From Bosea sp. 685 (lineage in GTDB: Bacteria > Pseudomonadota > Alphaproteobacteria > Rhizobiales > Beijerinckiaceae), in the NCBI RefSeq assembly GCF_031884435.1, contig NZ_CP134779.1, positions 682,001 through 746,000 of the forward strand: a DNA stretch of 64,000 nt, read 5' to 3'. Of this stretch, positions 1 through 8,451 are shown in pieces. Under the pieces are notes generated by a model. It had not been told where the DNA came from, did no database searches, and was given only the letters and a program-made list of their open reading frames with translations. Position numbers and translations under genes: made by a program. How positions within the stretch are numbered: the first letter of the stretch is position 1; every line of letters begins with the position of its first letter.

Positions 1-596
1 GTTGTCAGACCGTGGGTATGCAGCCCGATATGATGGCGCTCGCCAAGGGGCTGTCCTCCTCATACTTCCCGATCTCCGCCGTATTGCTCGGGCGGCCGAT
101 CCGGGACGCGCTGGCGGAGATGAACAAGGCGGGTGAGCTGTTTGGCCATGGCTTCACCAATTCCGGCCATCCGGTCGGTGCCGCCGTGGCGCTGGAGACG
201 CTGCGCATCTACCACGAGATGGATGTCGTCTCGCATGTCCGGGAGATGGGCGCGCGGCTGAAGGCCGGGCTGGAGGCGATCGCCGCCCGCTCCGATATCG
301 TGGGGCAGGTGCGCGGCGAAGGCTTGATGATCGGTGTCGAGCTCGTGGCCGATCCGTTGACCCGAGCCGCCTTCGAGCCGGCGCTCAAGGTCGGCGCGAT
401 GTTCGATGCGCAGGCGCTGCAGAACGGGCTGATCATTCGCGCGATGGGCGACACGATCGGCTTCTGCCCGCCGCTGATCATCAATGCCGCCGAGATCGAC
501 GAGACCCTGGACCTCTTCGCGCGCACGCTGCGTACGGTGGAAGCGCAAGTCCAAACCCACCCCAGCCAAATCCGCCCTGGCCAAGCCGCGGAGTAG
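1..596 (+). CDS. Class III (omega-type) aminotransferase, C-terminal part, 5' end cut by the window
   Basis: The open frame is in phase from base 3, so the gene begins upstream of the window. The GTG at 12 and ATG at 18 are internal codons. The segment AKGLSSSYFPISAV carries the lysine (codon 45-47) expected to form the Schiff base with pyridoxal phosphate in fold-type I class III transaminases. The rest is the small C-terminal domain, including the GEGLMIGVEL strand typical of the family. These enzymes move an amino group between an amine or omega-amino acid and a keto acid in the cytosol. The gene is followed after 32 bp by a peptide-type binding protein in the same direction, which suggests uptake and deamination of a nitrogen compound. 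The true substrate cannot be told from this fragment. Confidence 0.9.
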   Translation, partial: CQTVGMQPDMMALAKGLSSSYFPISAVLLGRPIRDALAEMNKAGELFGHGFTNSGHPVGAAVALETLRIYHEMDVVSHVREMGARLKAGLEAIAARSDIVGQVRGEGLMIGVELVADPLTRAAFEPALKVGAMFDAQALQNGLIIRAMGDTIGFCPPLIINAAEIDETLDLFARTLRTVEAQVQTHPSQIRPGQAAE

Positions 597-628
597 CCGC
601 CCGTCCCCGATACTGTGAGGAGAGCTTC

Positions 629-2233
629 ATGCGCCGTCGAGACCTGCTTCGTTCTACGCTTGGCGCTGGTTTCAGCGCTGCTCTCGGATACTCCCTCGCA
701 ACGCCCTCGATCGCGCGGGCGCAAGCCGCGCGGACGCTGCGGTTCGTGCCGCAAGCCGATGCGGCGATCCTGGACCCGATGATCACCACCGGGCTGGTCA
801 ACCGCAATCACGGCTTCCTGGTGTTCGACACGTTATATGGCGTGAACGAGCAGCTTCAGCCCCAGCCGCAGATGGTCGCGGGCCATGTCGTGGAGGACGA
901 CGGCAAGACCTGGGTGATGACCCTGCGCGAAGGCCTGAAGTTCCACGACAACGAACCGGTGCGCGCACGCGACGTGGTCGCCAGCCTGCGCCGCTGGGCG
1001 TCCCGCGACGCCTTTGGCAATTCGCTGTTCAATGTGGTGGACGAGATTTCGGCGCCGGACGACCGCACCGTGCGCTGGCGCCTGAAGAAGCCGTTCCCCA
1101 TGCTGCCGGAAGCGCTGGGCAAGGTCGGTGCGATCGTGGCCTTCATCATGCCGGAGCGGTTGGCCCTGACGGACAGCGCGATGCCGGTGAAGGAACTGGT
1201 CGGGAGCGGTCCCTTCCGTTTTCAGGCGGACCAGCATGTACCGGGTGCGCGGCTGGTCTATTCGCGTTTCGAGAATTATGTGCCTCGGCCGGATGGCGCA
1301 TCCAGCCTGCTGGCCGGGCCGAAGCTGGCGCATTTCGACCGGGTCGAATGGCAGGTCATTCCGGACGCCGCGACTGCTGCAGCCGCCCTGCAGCAGGGCG
1401 AGGTGGATTGGTGGGACCAGCCGATCGTCGATCTGCTCCCGACGCTGCGGAACAACAAGGCGCTCAAGGTCGAGTTGCTGGATCCGTTCGGCAATGTCGG
1501 AGTGTTGCGCTTCAATCATACCTTGCCGCCCTTCAACAACCCGGCGATCCGGCGCGCGGTGCTGTCTGCCCTCAGCCAGCGCGATTTCATGGCCGCCATC
1601 GCCGGGGACGACCAGAGTCTGTGGCGCGACAAGGTCGGCTTCTTCGCGCCGAGCTCGAACATGGCGAGCGAGGAGGGCATGCAGGCGCTCAACGGCCCGC
1701 GTGATCTCGCGGCCGCCCGCAAGGCGATCCAGGAGGCCGGCTACAAGGGCGAGAAAGTGCTGCTGATGGCGCCGGGCGACTTCCCCGTCATCGGCGCGAT
1801 GAGCGAGGTCGCCGCCGATCTGTTCCGCAAGCTGGGCTTCGATGTCGACTATGTGGTGATGGACTGGGGTTCGATGCTGCGCCGCATGGGGAACCGCGAG
1901 ACACCGGAGAAAGGCGGCTACAACGCCTTCTGCACCTATTCGGCGGGCGTCACGCATCTGAACCCCTCGGCCCATAATTTTCTGCGCGGCAGCGGTGACA
2001 AGGCGACCTTCGGCTGGGCGTCCAGCCCGAAGCTCGAGGAGCAGCGGGATGCCTGGTTCGGCGCGCCGGATGCGGCGGCACAGCAGAAGATCGGCGTGGA
2101 GATGCAGCGTCAGGCCTTCATCGACGTGCCTTATGTGCCGCTCGGCGTGTTCTATCAGCCCACGGCCTACAAGAAGGAGCTGACCGGAATCTTGAAAGGC
2201 CTGCCCCTGTTCTGGAATGTCAGCCGCTCCTGA
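629..2233 (+). CDS. ABC transporter substrate-binding protein, family 5 (dipeptide/oligopeptide type)
   Basis: 534 residues. It starts with a twin-arginine-like signal (MRRRDLLRSTLGAG, hydrophobic stretch, then ARAQA), so the protein is probably exported to the periplasm folded or through Sec. A GAGGAG ribosome site precedes the ATG by 7 bp. The body has the SBP_bac_5 layout: an early strand introducing the ligand lobe (LRFVPQADAAILDP), VMTLREGLKFHDNEPV near residue 100 and the GSGPFRF motif near 195. No permease or ATPase genes lie next to it in the window; they may be upstream, or it may be an orphan receptor sharing another Dpp/Opp-type pump. It lies between an aminotransferase and a dimethylformamidase-like gene, so an amide or amino-type ligand is a reasonable inference. 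Confidence 0.88.
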   Translation: MRRRDLLRSTLGAGFSAALGYSLATPSIARAQAARTLRFVPQADAAILDPMITTGLVNRNHGFLVFDTLYGVNEQLQPQPQMVAGHVVEDDGKTWVMTLREGLKFHDNEPVRARDVVASLRRWASRDAFGNSLFNVVDEISAPDDRTVRWRLKKPFPMLPEALGKVGAIVAFIMPERLALTDSAMPVKELVGSGPFRFQADQHVPGARLVYSRFENYVPRPDGASSLLAGPKLAHFDRVEWQVIPDAATAAAALQQGEVDWWDQPIVDLLPTLRNNKALKVELLDPFGNVGVLRFNHTLPPFNNPAIRRAVLSALSQRDFMAAIAGDDQSLWRDKVGFFAPSSNMASEEGMQALNGPRDLAAARKAIQEAGYKGEKVLLMAPGDFPVIGAMSEVAADLFRKLGFDVDYVVMDWGSMLRRMGNRETPEKGGYNAFCTYSAGVTHLNPSAHNFLRGSGDKATFGWASSPKLEEQRDAWFGAPDAAAQQKIGVEMQRQAFIDVPYVPLGVFYQPTAYKKELTGILKGLPLFWNVSRS

Positions 2234-2265
2234 CGCGCGGCCCAATCTGTCTTCGAGGATACTGG

Positions 2266-4509
2266 ATGCTTCCCATCACTGGTTATGTCGACCGCTGGAG
2301 CGTGCGCCCGAACGAGGAGCTGAGCTTCATGATCAGCGTGCGCGGCGGCGGGCGCTACTCCGCCCGGGTGGCGCGCGTGCTGTGCGGCGATCCCAATCCC
2401 AAGGGGCCTGGATATTGTGAAGTGCCAGTGCTCTGGTCTCTGGAGGGGGAGCATCAGGGGCAGGAGCAGCCGATCGCCAAGGGCTCCTGGATCGATGTTG
2501 CGAAGCTCGATCTCGACGCAGGCAAGCGCTTCATCGCCTTCGCCGCGACGGTGTGGCCGACCCGGCTGGAGGCTGGCGCGCAATCGGTCCTGAATTGGGC
2601 AGGTGAGGGCGCAGCGCTGACCTTGGGTATCGGCCAAGGCGGTGCGTTTTGCCGCCTGAGCACATCGGCGGGGCTGATCGCGCTAGAGACCGAGATGCCC
2701 CTGACCGAGCGCGCCTGGCATGACATTGCCTGCGTGTTCGATGCGCAGACCGGAGAGCTCACGCTCGGGCAGGCGCCCCGCAAGATCCGGCTGGACAGGG
2801 ACGAGCGGCGGCAGCGCAGCGCGGCTGCCGTGGCCGGACCATTCGGCGGCGCGGGCTGTGCCGCTATCGCGGCCGAACGCGTTGGGGCGGGTGTCGGCGC
2901 GCATTTCAACGGCAAGATCGAGCGGCCGCGCATCCTTGACGGTGCGGCCGGGCTGCAAGCCGTGCTGGAAGCGCAAGCCTCCAGTCGCACCACACCACCG
3001 GACCAGATCATCGCCGAATGGGATTTCTCCCTCGGCATCCCGACCGATATTGCGACCGATATCGGTCGGGATAGGCGGCATGGCCGTTGCGTGAATCTGC
3101 CGACGCGCGCCATGACCGGTTCGCGCTGGACCGGCGCATTGCATCGCTGGACCGAAGCGCCGGCGGAGTGGGCCGCGATCCATTTCCACGACGACGATAT
3201 CGGCGATGCCGGCTGGACGCCTTCGCTGCGCTTCGTCGTGCCCGAGACCTGGGTCAGCGGCGTCTATGCCTTGCATCTGGAGAAGGATGGGGTTCGCGAC
3301 AACATCGTGTTCTATGTTCGCGCCGCGGTGCCTGGCTCGCAGGCCAAGGTCGCCTTCCTGGCGCCGACCTTCAGCTACACTGTCTACAGCCAGTATCAGA
3401 AGGCAGGCCGGCAGGCCTTGATCACCGAGCGCTCGCTCGCCTGGGGTGCGCTGGCTCAGGCGCCCGACGGCCATCCGGAATACGGTGTCTCGCCCTATAA
3501 TTTCCACTCCGACGGCAGCGGCGTCGTGATGTCGACGATGCGCCGGCCGCTGATCGATAAGCGCGTCAACCAGATTCACCTCATGGATCCCAGCCCCGAC
3601 AGCTCGGGCCTGTATTGGGTATCGGCCGACAGCTACATCACGGATCTTCTGTCTCGGCAGGAGATTCCGTTCGAGGTGATCACTGATCATGACGTGCATG
3701 CGGAAGGCGTCGATCTGCTGTCGAAATATCAGGTCGTCCTGACCGGGCAGCATCCGGAATATCACACGACCCAGACGCTCGATGCCCTGGCTGCCTATCT
3801 GGAAGGCGGCGGGCGCTTCGTCTATCTCGGCGGCAACGGCTTCTACTGGAAGGTCGTGCCGCATGCCGACGGCCCTTGGTCCTTCGAATTGCGCCGCGCC
3901 GAAGGAGGCATCCGCCTGTGGGAGACGCTGCCGGGCGAAAGCTATCATGCTTTCGACGGATCTTATGGCGGGCTCTGGCGCCGGCTGGGGCGAGCGCCGC
4001 AGGCCCTGGTCGGTGTCGGCTTCAGCACGCAGGGAGAATACAAGGGCTTTCCCTATACCTTCCTCGACGGGATCCTCGATCCGCGTGTCGCCTTCATGCG
4101 CGACGGCATGGAGCAGACGGCGGTGCCCGGGCAGGTCTTCGGTGAACGCGGCCTGATGGGCGGGGGCGCCGCCGGGCACGAACTCGACCGGGCCGACGAG
4201 ATGCTGGGTACGCCCGCGCATGCGATCATTATCGGCCGGGCCGTGGTCGAGGACCCGACCTACCAGCCGGTGAACGAAGAACGGCGGGACCACACCTGGC
4301 CTGCCGCGCGCGAGGACATCATACGCTCGGATCTGACGTTCTTCGAAACGCGAAACGGCGGCGCGGTGTTCTCTGTCGGCTCGATGAATTTCATCGGGGC
4401 ATTGCCGATCGACGGCTACGTCAACCCCGTGGCGAAGCTCGTCACCAATGTGGTGCGGCGCTTCGCTGATCCGGCGCCATTTCCTGCGCCCAAAGCGGCG
4501 GTGGATTGA
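2266..4509 (+). CDS. N,N-dimethylformamidase large (beta) subunit-like protein
   Basis: 747 residues, close to the roughly 760 of the large subunit of N,N-dimethylformamidase (DMFase), an iron-dependent amidase that releases dimethylamine and formate. The start MLPITGYVDRWSVRPNEELSF, the central jelly-roll/LamG-like part (about residues 110-240) and the C-terminal flavodoxin-like half with VLTGQHPEYHT (H496, E498) and GGNGFYW match the family as I know it. The H-x-E and nearby tyrosines (Y371-Y377, Y411) are candidates for the metal site, but I did not align them. The small alpha subunit of classical DMFase is not adjacent on either side. The protein may act alone on another amide, or its partner may be elsewhere. 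It follows the binding protein by 32 bp, probably in the same operon. Confidence 0.78.
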   Translation: MLPITGYVDRWSVRPNEELSFMISVRGGGRYSARVARVLCGDPNPKGPGYCEVPVLWSLEGEHQGQEQPIAKGSWIDVAKLDLDAGKRFIAFAATVWPTRLEAGAQSVLNWAGEGAALTLGIGQGGAFCRLSTSAGLIALETEMPLTERAWHDIACVFDAQTGELTLGQAPRKIRLDRDERRQRSAAAVAGPFGGAGCAAIAAERVGAGVGAHFNGKIERPRILDGAAGLQAVLEAQASSRTTPPDQIIAEWDFSLGIPTDIATDIGRDRRHGRCVNLPTRAMTGSRWTGALHRWTEAPAEWAAIHFHDDDIGDAGWTPSLRFVVPETWVSGVYALHLEKDGVRDNIVFYVRAAVPGSQAKVAFLAPTFSYTVYSQYQKAGRQALITERSLAWGALAQAPDGHPEYGVSPYNFHSDGSGVVMSTMRRPLIDKRVNQIHLMDPSPDSSGLYWVSADSYITDLLSRQEIPFEVITDHDVHAEGVDLLSKYQVVLTGQHPEYHTTQTLDALAAYLEGGGRFVYLGGNGFYWKVVPHADGPWSFELRRAEGGIRLWETLPGESYHAFDGSYGGLWRRLGRAPQALVGVGFSTQGEYKGFPYTFLDGILDPRVAFMRDGMEQTAVPGQVFGERGLMGGGAAGHELDRADEMLGTPAHAIIIGRAVVEDPTYQPVNEERRDHTWPAAREDIIRSDLTFFETRNGGAVFSVGSMNFIGALPIDGYVNPVAKLVTNVVRRFADPAPFPAPKAAVD

Positions 4510-4525
4510 TTGGGTGAGCCCGCGG

Positions 4526-4629
4526 TAGAGCGTTTTCGAGCGAAGTGGGCACCGGTTCGCGTGAAGAAAACGCGTTAAAACGAAGTGCTGGAGCTGTTGA
4601 ACGGTCCAATTGGATCGGAAACCGCTCTA
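4526..4629. repeat. TAGAGC palindromic repeat, copy A
   Basis: About 104 bp starting TAGAGCG and ending CGCTCTA, so the ends are inverted repeats of each other. Internal blocks are shared with three other places in the window: TTTTCGAGCGAAGTGG, ACCGGTTCGCG, AACGCGTTAAAAC and GGTCCAATTGGATCGGA. The other copies are at 8286-8390, 33001-33126 (opposite orientation) and 42726-42830. This copy starts 17 bp after the stop of the dimethylformamidase-like gene. The structure is typical of non-autonomous, hairpin-forming intergenic repeats. Confidence 0.9.
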
Positions 4630-4944
4630 GCGAGCCGTCCAAAAGAGCGGCGATCGGCACTGCCCCTGGGACATCTGCGCCTTGTCGCGCTCGTCTTTGA
4701 CCTGAGGTTGCGGTCGATCGGAGGCGGTCGCTGCGCGCTCCTCATCGTCGATCCCAGCAGGGCGCACCTCCGGCATCAGGCACACAACCGAACCCAGCGT
4801 TTTCTCCGTATCGGAGAACGTGTGTGCCAACTCCTATGCTCGTTGAGTTGGCCGGGTTATTGCGGTCTACACAATAGTGCCCTTCGATGATGATCCCGCA
4901 GCCGAAAAGGGCGGCGTTCGTCCGGCGAAAACGAGAGGTTATCC
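4630..4944. other. Intergenic region without a convincing gene; two short hairpins
   Basis: I see no credible coding sequence here. Two inverted repeats stand out: TTCTCCG-TAT-CGGAGAA at 4802-4818 and CCAACTC-11 nt-GAGTTGG at 4827-4851. The first is compact enough to be an operator for the GntR regulator that begins at 4945. The second could be part of the same control region or a weak hairpin terminator. Neither has a T tract after it. Confidence 0.4.
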
Positions 4945-5661
4945 TTGGCCCAGAACCCAGCCGACAGCATCCGACGCACTGTGCCGCAGAGGACGCTTGG
5001 GCAACAGGTTTATGGGCAATTGCAGGAAACCATCCTGAATGGGCACCTGCTGCCCGGCACGAAGCTCACCTTGCGTGGTCTGGCGACATCCCTGAACACC
5101 AGCATCCAGCCGGTTCGGGAAGCTGTCGTCCGACTCGCGGCGGACGGCGCGCTTCACGCGACCCCTAACCGCTCCATTCTGGTGCCGGTTTTGACCCGCG
5201 CCGAGCTCGACGATCTGCACTCCGCCCGGGTCCTGGTGGAAGGGGAGGCGGCAGCGCGCTTTGCCGAGCGCGCCTCCGAGGAGGACGTCGTGATCCTGTC
5301 GCGGATCAACGAGGATCTTCGCCTCGCCTATGACAGCTCGGATGTCGTGAAGATCGTGACATCCATCCAGTCCTGGGGCTTGCGGATCGCGCAGGGGTCA
5401 TCGTCGGGCGTGCTGCAATCGGCGATCTTCACATTGCGGCTGCGCCTGGGGCCGCATCTCGCCGAGGCCATGTCCGTGCCGGCAGCGCTCGATCCCGACT
5501 TTCTGCATTTCACGGTCCATATCAACCATGAGATGGTCCTGGCCTTTCGGGACCGCGATCCAGTCAGGGCTCGCGACCTGCGGCGCGCGGACATCCTCAC
5601 CTTCCAGCGCGACCTGTATCAGAGGCTCGGGCTCACCCATCGCGCGCTGGTCGCCGGCTAG
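4945..5661 (+). CDS. GntR-family transcriptional regulator, FCD type
   Basis: 238 residues. The N-terminal winged helix (about residues 15-75: TLGQQVYGQLQETILNGHLL, then LRGLATSLNTSIQPVREAV) is the standard GntR DNA-binding domain. The C-terminal all-helical FCD ligand domain runs from about 90 to 225. The reading frame opens with TTG at 4945, with a GAGAGG-like ribosome site 6-8 bp upstream; no better ATG is available before the winged helix. Regulators of this kind usually sense an organic acid or amino-acid metabolite and release DNA when it binds. It stands between the dimethylformamidase-like gene and a convergent aminotransferase, so it could control either set. Its ligand is unknown. 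Confidence 0.88.
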   Translation: MAQNPADSIRRTVPQRTLGQQVYGQLQETILNGHLLPGTKLTLRGLATSLNTSIQPVREAVVRLAADGALHATPNRSILVPVLTRAELDDLHSARVLVEGEAAARFAERASEEDVVILSRINEDLRLAYDSSDVVKIVTSIQSWGLRIAQGSSSGVLQSAIFTLRLRLGPHLAEAMSVPAALDPDFLHFTVHINHEMVLAFRDRDPVRARDLRRADILTFQRDLYQRLGLTHRALVAG

Positions 5662-5704
5662 TCCACGCACCGGAATGGCGCTGCAGACTTGCTTTGCGCT
5701 GCCG

Positions 5705-7075
5705 CTATCTGGCGGGCATGTCCTTCAGCACCTGATCCAGGGCCCGCGTCAGCCGCTCGAACAATTCGCCGATTTCTTCGATGGTGATGATCAGCGGCGG
5801 CGAGAGCACGAGGCAATTCGCCAGTGGCCGGACGATGATGCCGGCTTCGAGGCCGGCCTGATAGACCTGCGCCGGCAATCCGCCGATCCGCAGCGAGGCC
5901 GGGGCAGCCTCGCCGTCGCCGGGCAGCTTCAATTGCACCGCGCCCAGGAGTCCGAAACAGCGCGTCTCGGCGACGAGCGGATGATCCTTCAGCGCGGCAA
6001 GGCCGCGCGCCCAGGCCGGCATGATGGCGCGCACATGGGCGACAAGATTGCGCCGCTCATAGATCTCGATGGTCTTCAGGGCCACGGCGGCAGCGACCGG
6101 GTGGGCATGATAGGTGCCGCCATGGGCGAACCAGCCCTTCTCGGTGCTGCCACGCTCCAGCCGGTCATAGAAATCGCCCGACATCAGGATCGCCGAGATC
6201 GGCTGATAGGCGCTCGACAGCGCTTTTGACGAGGTCATGCAGTCGGGTTTGATGTCCAGCGTCTGGGTGCCCCAGAACTGCCCGGTCCGGCCGAACCCGG
6301 TCACCACCTCGTCGGCGACCAGCAAGATGCCGTAGGCGTCGAGCACCGCCTTCATCTTGGTGAAGTAGCCGGCGGGCGGAACATACATGCCGGCGGATAC
6401 GGACACCGGCTCCGCGAAGAAGGCGGCGACCGTTTCCGGGCCGGCCTGCTCGATGACCGATCTGAGCTCGGCGGCAAGGCGATCGCCATAGGCCGCCTCG
6501 CTCTCGCCCGGCTCGGCGCCGCCTGGCCAATTGGGATGGCTGACATAAAGGCATTCATCCGTCGGCACCGCGAAGGAGCGATGCAGATCGGAGCCGCCGC
6601 CGAGCGCCGTCAACTGGATCGTGCTGCCGTGATAGCTCGACCAGCGGCTGATGATCTTGCGCCGCCTCGGCTCGCCGGAGAAGCCGTTCGCATACCAGAT
6701 GAACTTGATCAGATGATCATTCGCCTCGGAACCGGTGGTGGCGAAGGTGACATGGGTTTGCGGCATCGGCGACAGGGCCGCGAGTTTCTCTGCCAGATCC
6801 ATGACGGCAGGAACCGTGCGGTCGATCGCCGAGGGATAGATCGGCAAGGCGCGCATTTGCGCGATGGCGGCTTCGATCAGCTCCTCGTTGCTATAACCCA
6901 GCGCGACGCAGTAGAACGACGAAACCGCCTCGATGTAATCGCGTCCGCGCTCGTCGAAGACCCTGATGCCGCGCCCGCCCGTCAGGACCAGCGGCCGCTC
7001 CGAGCGCAGCCGCTTGAGGTCGCTGAAACCGAGCATCAAGGTGTCATTGCGGTAGTTCAGCTTGGTCGAGGCCAT
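5705..7075 (-). CDS. Class III aminotransferase (aspartate aminotransferase family)
   Basis: 456 residues, the full length of the family. The PLP-binding aspartate is D255 in LLVADEVVTGFGRTG and the Schiff-base lysine is K284 in MTSSKALSSAYQPISA. FATTGSEANDHLIKF near residue 110 is the phosphate-cup motif. The protein belongs to the omega-transaminase group that uses pyruvate or another keto acid as acceptor. It is a paralogue of the truncated enzyme at the left edge of the window (compare SSYFPISAV with SSAYQPISA). It is transcribed away from the class IV aminotransferase at 7359, and the 283-bp space between them contains two copies of a perfect palindrome. Substrate not predictable from sequence alone. 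Confidence 0.93.
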   Translation of the reverse strand: MASTKLNYRNDTLMLGFSDLKRLRSERPLVLTGGRGIRVFDERGRDYIEAVSSFYCVALGYSNEELIEAAIAQMRALPIYPSAIDRTVPAVMDLAEKLAALSPMPQTHVTFATTGSEANDHLIKFIWYANGFSGEPRRRKIISRWSSYHGSTIQLTALGGGSDLHRSFAVPTDECLYVSHPNWPGGAEPGESEAAYGDRLAAELRSVIEQAGPETVAAFFAEPVSVSAGMYVPPAGYFTKMKAVLDAYGILLVADEVVTGFGRTGQFWGTQTLDIKPDCMTSSKALSSAYQPISAILMSGDFYDRLERGSTEKGWFAHGGTYHAHPVAAAVALKTIEIYERRNLVAHVRAIMPAWARGLAALKDHPLVAETRCFGLLGAVQLKLPGDGEAAPASLRIGGLPAQVYQAGLEAGIIVRPLANCLVLSPPLIITIEEIGELFERLTRALDQVLKDMPAR

Positions 7076-7358
7076 ATCGCTCTCCTGCCGGCTTGCGCAT
7101 AGTCTGCGATGGGTGAATTGATGCAGCTTGGACTCTCGCGGATAGTGTGATCACATCACGCTACCGCCCGGTTGTCGAGAGATTGGAGCGAAAAGCTCAT
7201 GCGCTGCAGACTTGATCATATTGCTCAATTTTGCAGCTTAAAATGCCGAAAATGGCTGCGCCCGATAACGGCCCGATCTTGACGCTGGCGGCGATATCTC
7301 GCCTGATGTGATCACATATTCCGCCTTCGAGATGCCGATCGCGATACGGAGAGTGACG
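7076..7358. promoter_or_regulatory. Divergent control region with paired TGTGATCACA palindromes
   Basis: The region between the two aminotransferase genes holds the 10-bp perfect palindrome TGTGATCACA twice, at 7146-7155 and 7307-7316 (the second extends to ATGTGATCACAT). The centres are 161 bp apart, close to a whole number of helical turns. A third dyad pairs GCTGCA at 7203-7208 with TGCAGC at 7232-7237. The GT-N4-AC core resembles operators of FadR-type GntR regulators, and a GntR gene lies nearby at 4945. One site lies near each gene start, consistent with one dimeric regulator controlling both genes, possibly by looping. This is inference from position and symmetry. Confidence 0.6.
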
Positions 7359-8288
7359 ATGGAGACTGCGACCGCAGGGAACGTCGATTGGTCGAAGGGC
7401 GCTGCCTATCTCGACGGGGCCTATATGCCCGTCTCCGAGGCCAAGCTCTCGATCACCGATTGGGGCTATCGTCGCTCGGACGTGACCTATGACGTCGTCA
7501 GCGTCTGGGATGGGGCGTTCTTTCGGCTCGACGATCATCTCGCCCGCTTCCGCGCCTCGATTGGAGCCATGCGCTTCACCCCGAAGGAGAGCGACGAGGA
7601 CATCCGCAAGATCCTGCACGAACTCGTGCGGCTGTCGGGCCTGCGCGAGGCCTATGTGGCTGTGGACTGCATGCGCGGGCGGCCGAGCCCCGAGCAGCGC
7701 TATCATCCGGTCAATGCGCGCAGCTATCTTGCGGCCTTCGCCATCCCCTATGTCTGGCAGATGAAGCCCGATGTCATCGCGCGCGGCGCGCATATGATCA
7801 TCGCCTCGACACCGCGCATTCCCGATGTCTGCCTCGACGCCCGCATCAAGAATTTCCACTGGGCGGACATGACGGCGGCGATGTTCGAGGCCGAGGAGAA
7901 GGGCGCCGACAACCCGATCCTGCTCGATCTCGACGGCAACGTTACGGAAGGTCCGGGCTACAACATCTTCTGCATCACCGACGGCAAGGTCGCGACCGCC
8001 GACCGCAACGTGCTGCACGGGATCAGCCGGCTGAGCGCGATCGATCTTTGCGCCGAGCTGGGGCTGCCTTGCGAGGCGAGGGCGGTGCCGGTCGAGGAGT
8101 TTCGCCAAGCCGACGAGATTTTCGCCACGAGCACCGCGGGCGGCATCATTCCCGTGACCAGGCTCGACGGGCGCATTCTTGGCAATGATCGTCCGGGGCC
8201 GATCTCGGAGCGGCTGCGCGAGGCCTATTGGGCGAAACGGCATGAAGGCTGGCATGCCGAACCGGTCGATTACAGCGCCACCAGCTAG
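7359..8288 (+). CDS. Class IV aminotransferase (branched-chain / D-amino-acid transaminase family)
   Basis: 309 residues from the ATG at 7359, chosen because GGAGAG ends 5 bp before it; in-frame GTG 7308 and ATG 7332 lie upstream but have no ribosome site, and GTG 7308 falls inside a palindrome. Fold-type IV hallmarks are present: early LDGAYMPVSEAKLSITDWGY, the PLP lysine K164 in DARIKNFHWADMTAAM, and GNVTEGPGYNIF, whose glutamate contacts the cofactor ring nitrogen. The family includes branched-chain, D-amino-acid and (R)-amine transaminases and aminodeoxychorismate lyase; which one applies here is not clear. The last codon and stop read AGC-TAG, and the TAG is the first three bases of a palindromic repeat. 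Confidence 0.9.
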   Translation: METATAGNVDWSKGAAYLDGAYMPVSEAKLSITDWGYRRSDVTYDVVSVWDGAFFRLDDHLARFRASIGAMRFTPKESDEDIRKILHELVRLSGLREAYVAVDCMRGRPSPEQRYHPVNARSYLAAFAIPYVWQMKPDVIARGAHMIIASTPRIPDVCLDARIKNFHWADMTAAMFEAEEKGADNPILLDLDGNVTEGPGYNIFCITDGKVATADRNVLHGISRLSAIDLCAELGLPCEARAVPVEEFRQADEIFATSTAGGIIPVTRLDGRILGNDRPGPISERLREAYWAKRHEGWHAEPVDYSATS

Positions 8289-8390
8289 AGCGCTTTTTTG
8301 AGCGAAGTGGATACCGGTTCGCGCCAGGAAAGCGCGTTAAAACAAGGACCTAGAGCAATTGAGCGGTCCAACTGGATCGGACATTGCTCT
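8286..8390. repeat. TAGAGC palindromic repeat, copy B (supplies a stop codon)
   Basis: Begins TAGAGCGC, shares AGCGAAGTGG, ACCGGTTCGCG, AGCGCGTTAAAAC and GGTCCAACTGGATCGGA with copy A, and ends with ATTGCTCT. That end pairs with an internal AGAGCAAT, so the right half folds into its own hairpin. The first three bases are the stop codon of the class IV aminotransferase. The remaining bases up to the start at 8452 carry the leader of the next gene. Confidence 0.9.
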
Positions 8391-8451
8391 CGTTTTGGGG
8401 TGAGAGCCCCGCGTCGCCTTCGATTTTGTCTCAGCAGGGAGTGATCGGGTC

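Noticed and set aside
4585..4890. Possible 101-codon gene downstream of repeat copy A
   Set aside because: It begins inside the repeat, has no ribosome site and no recognisable composition.
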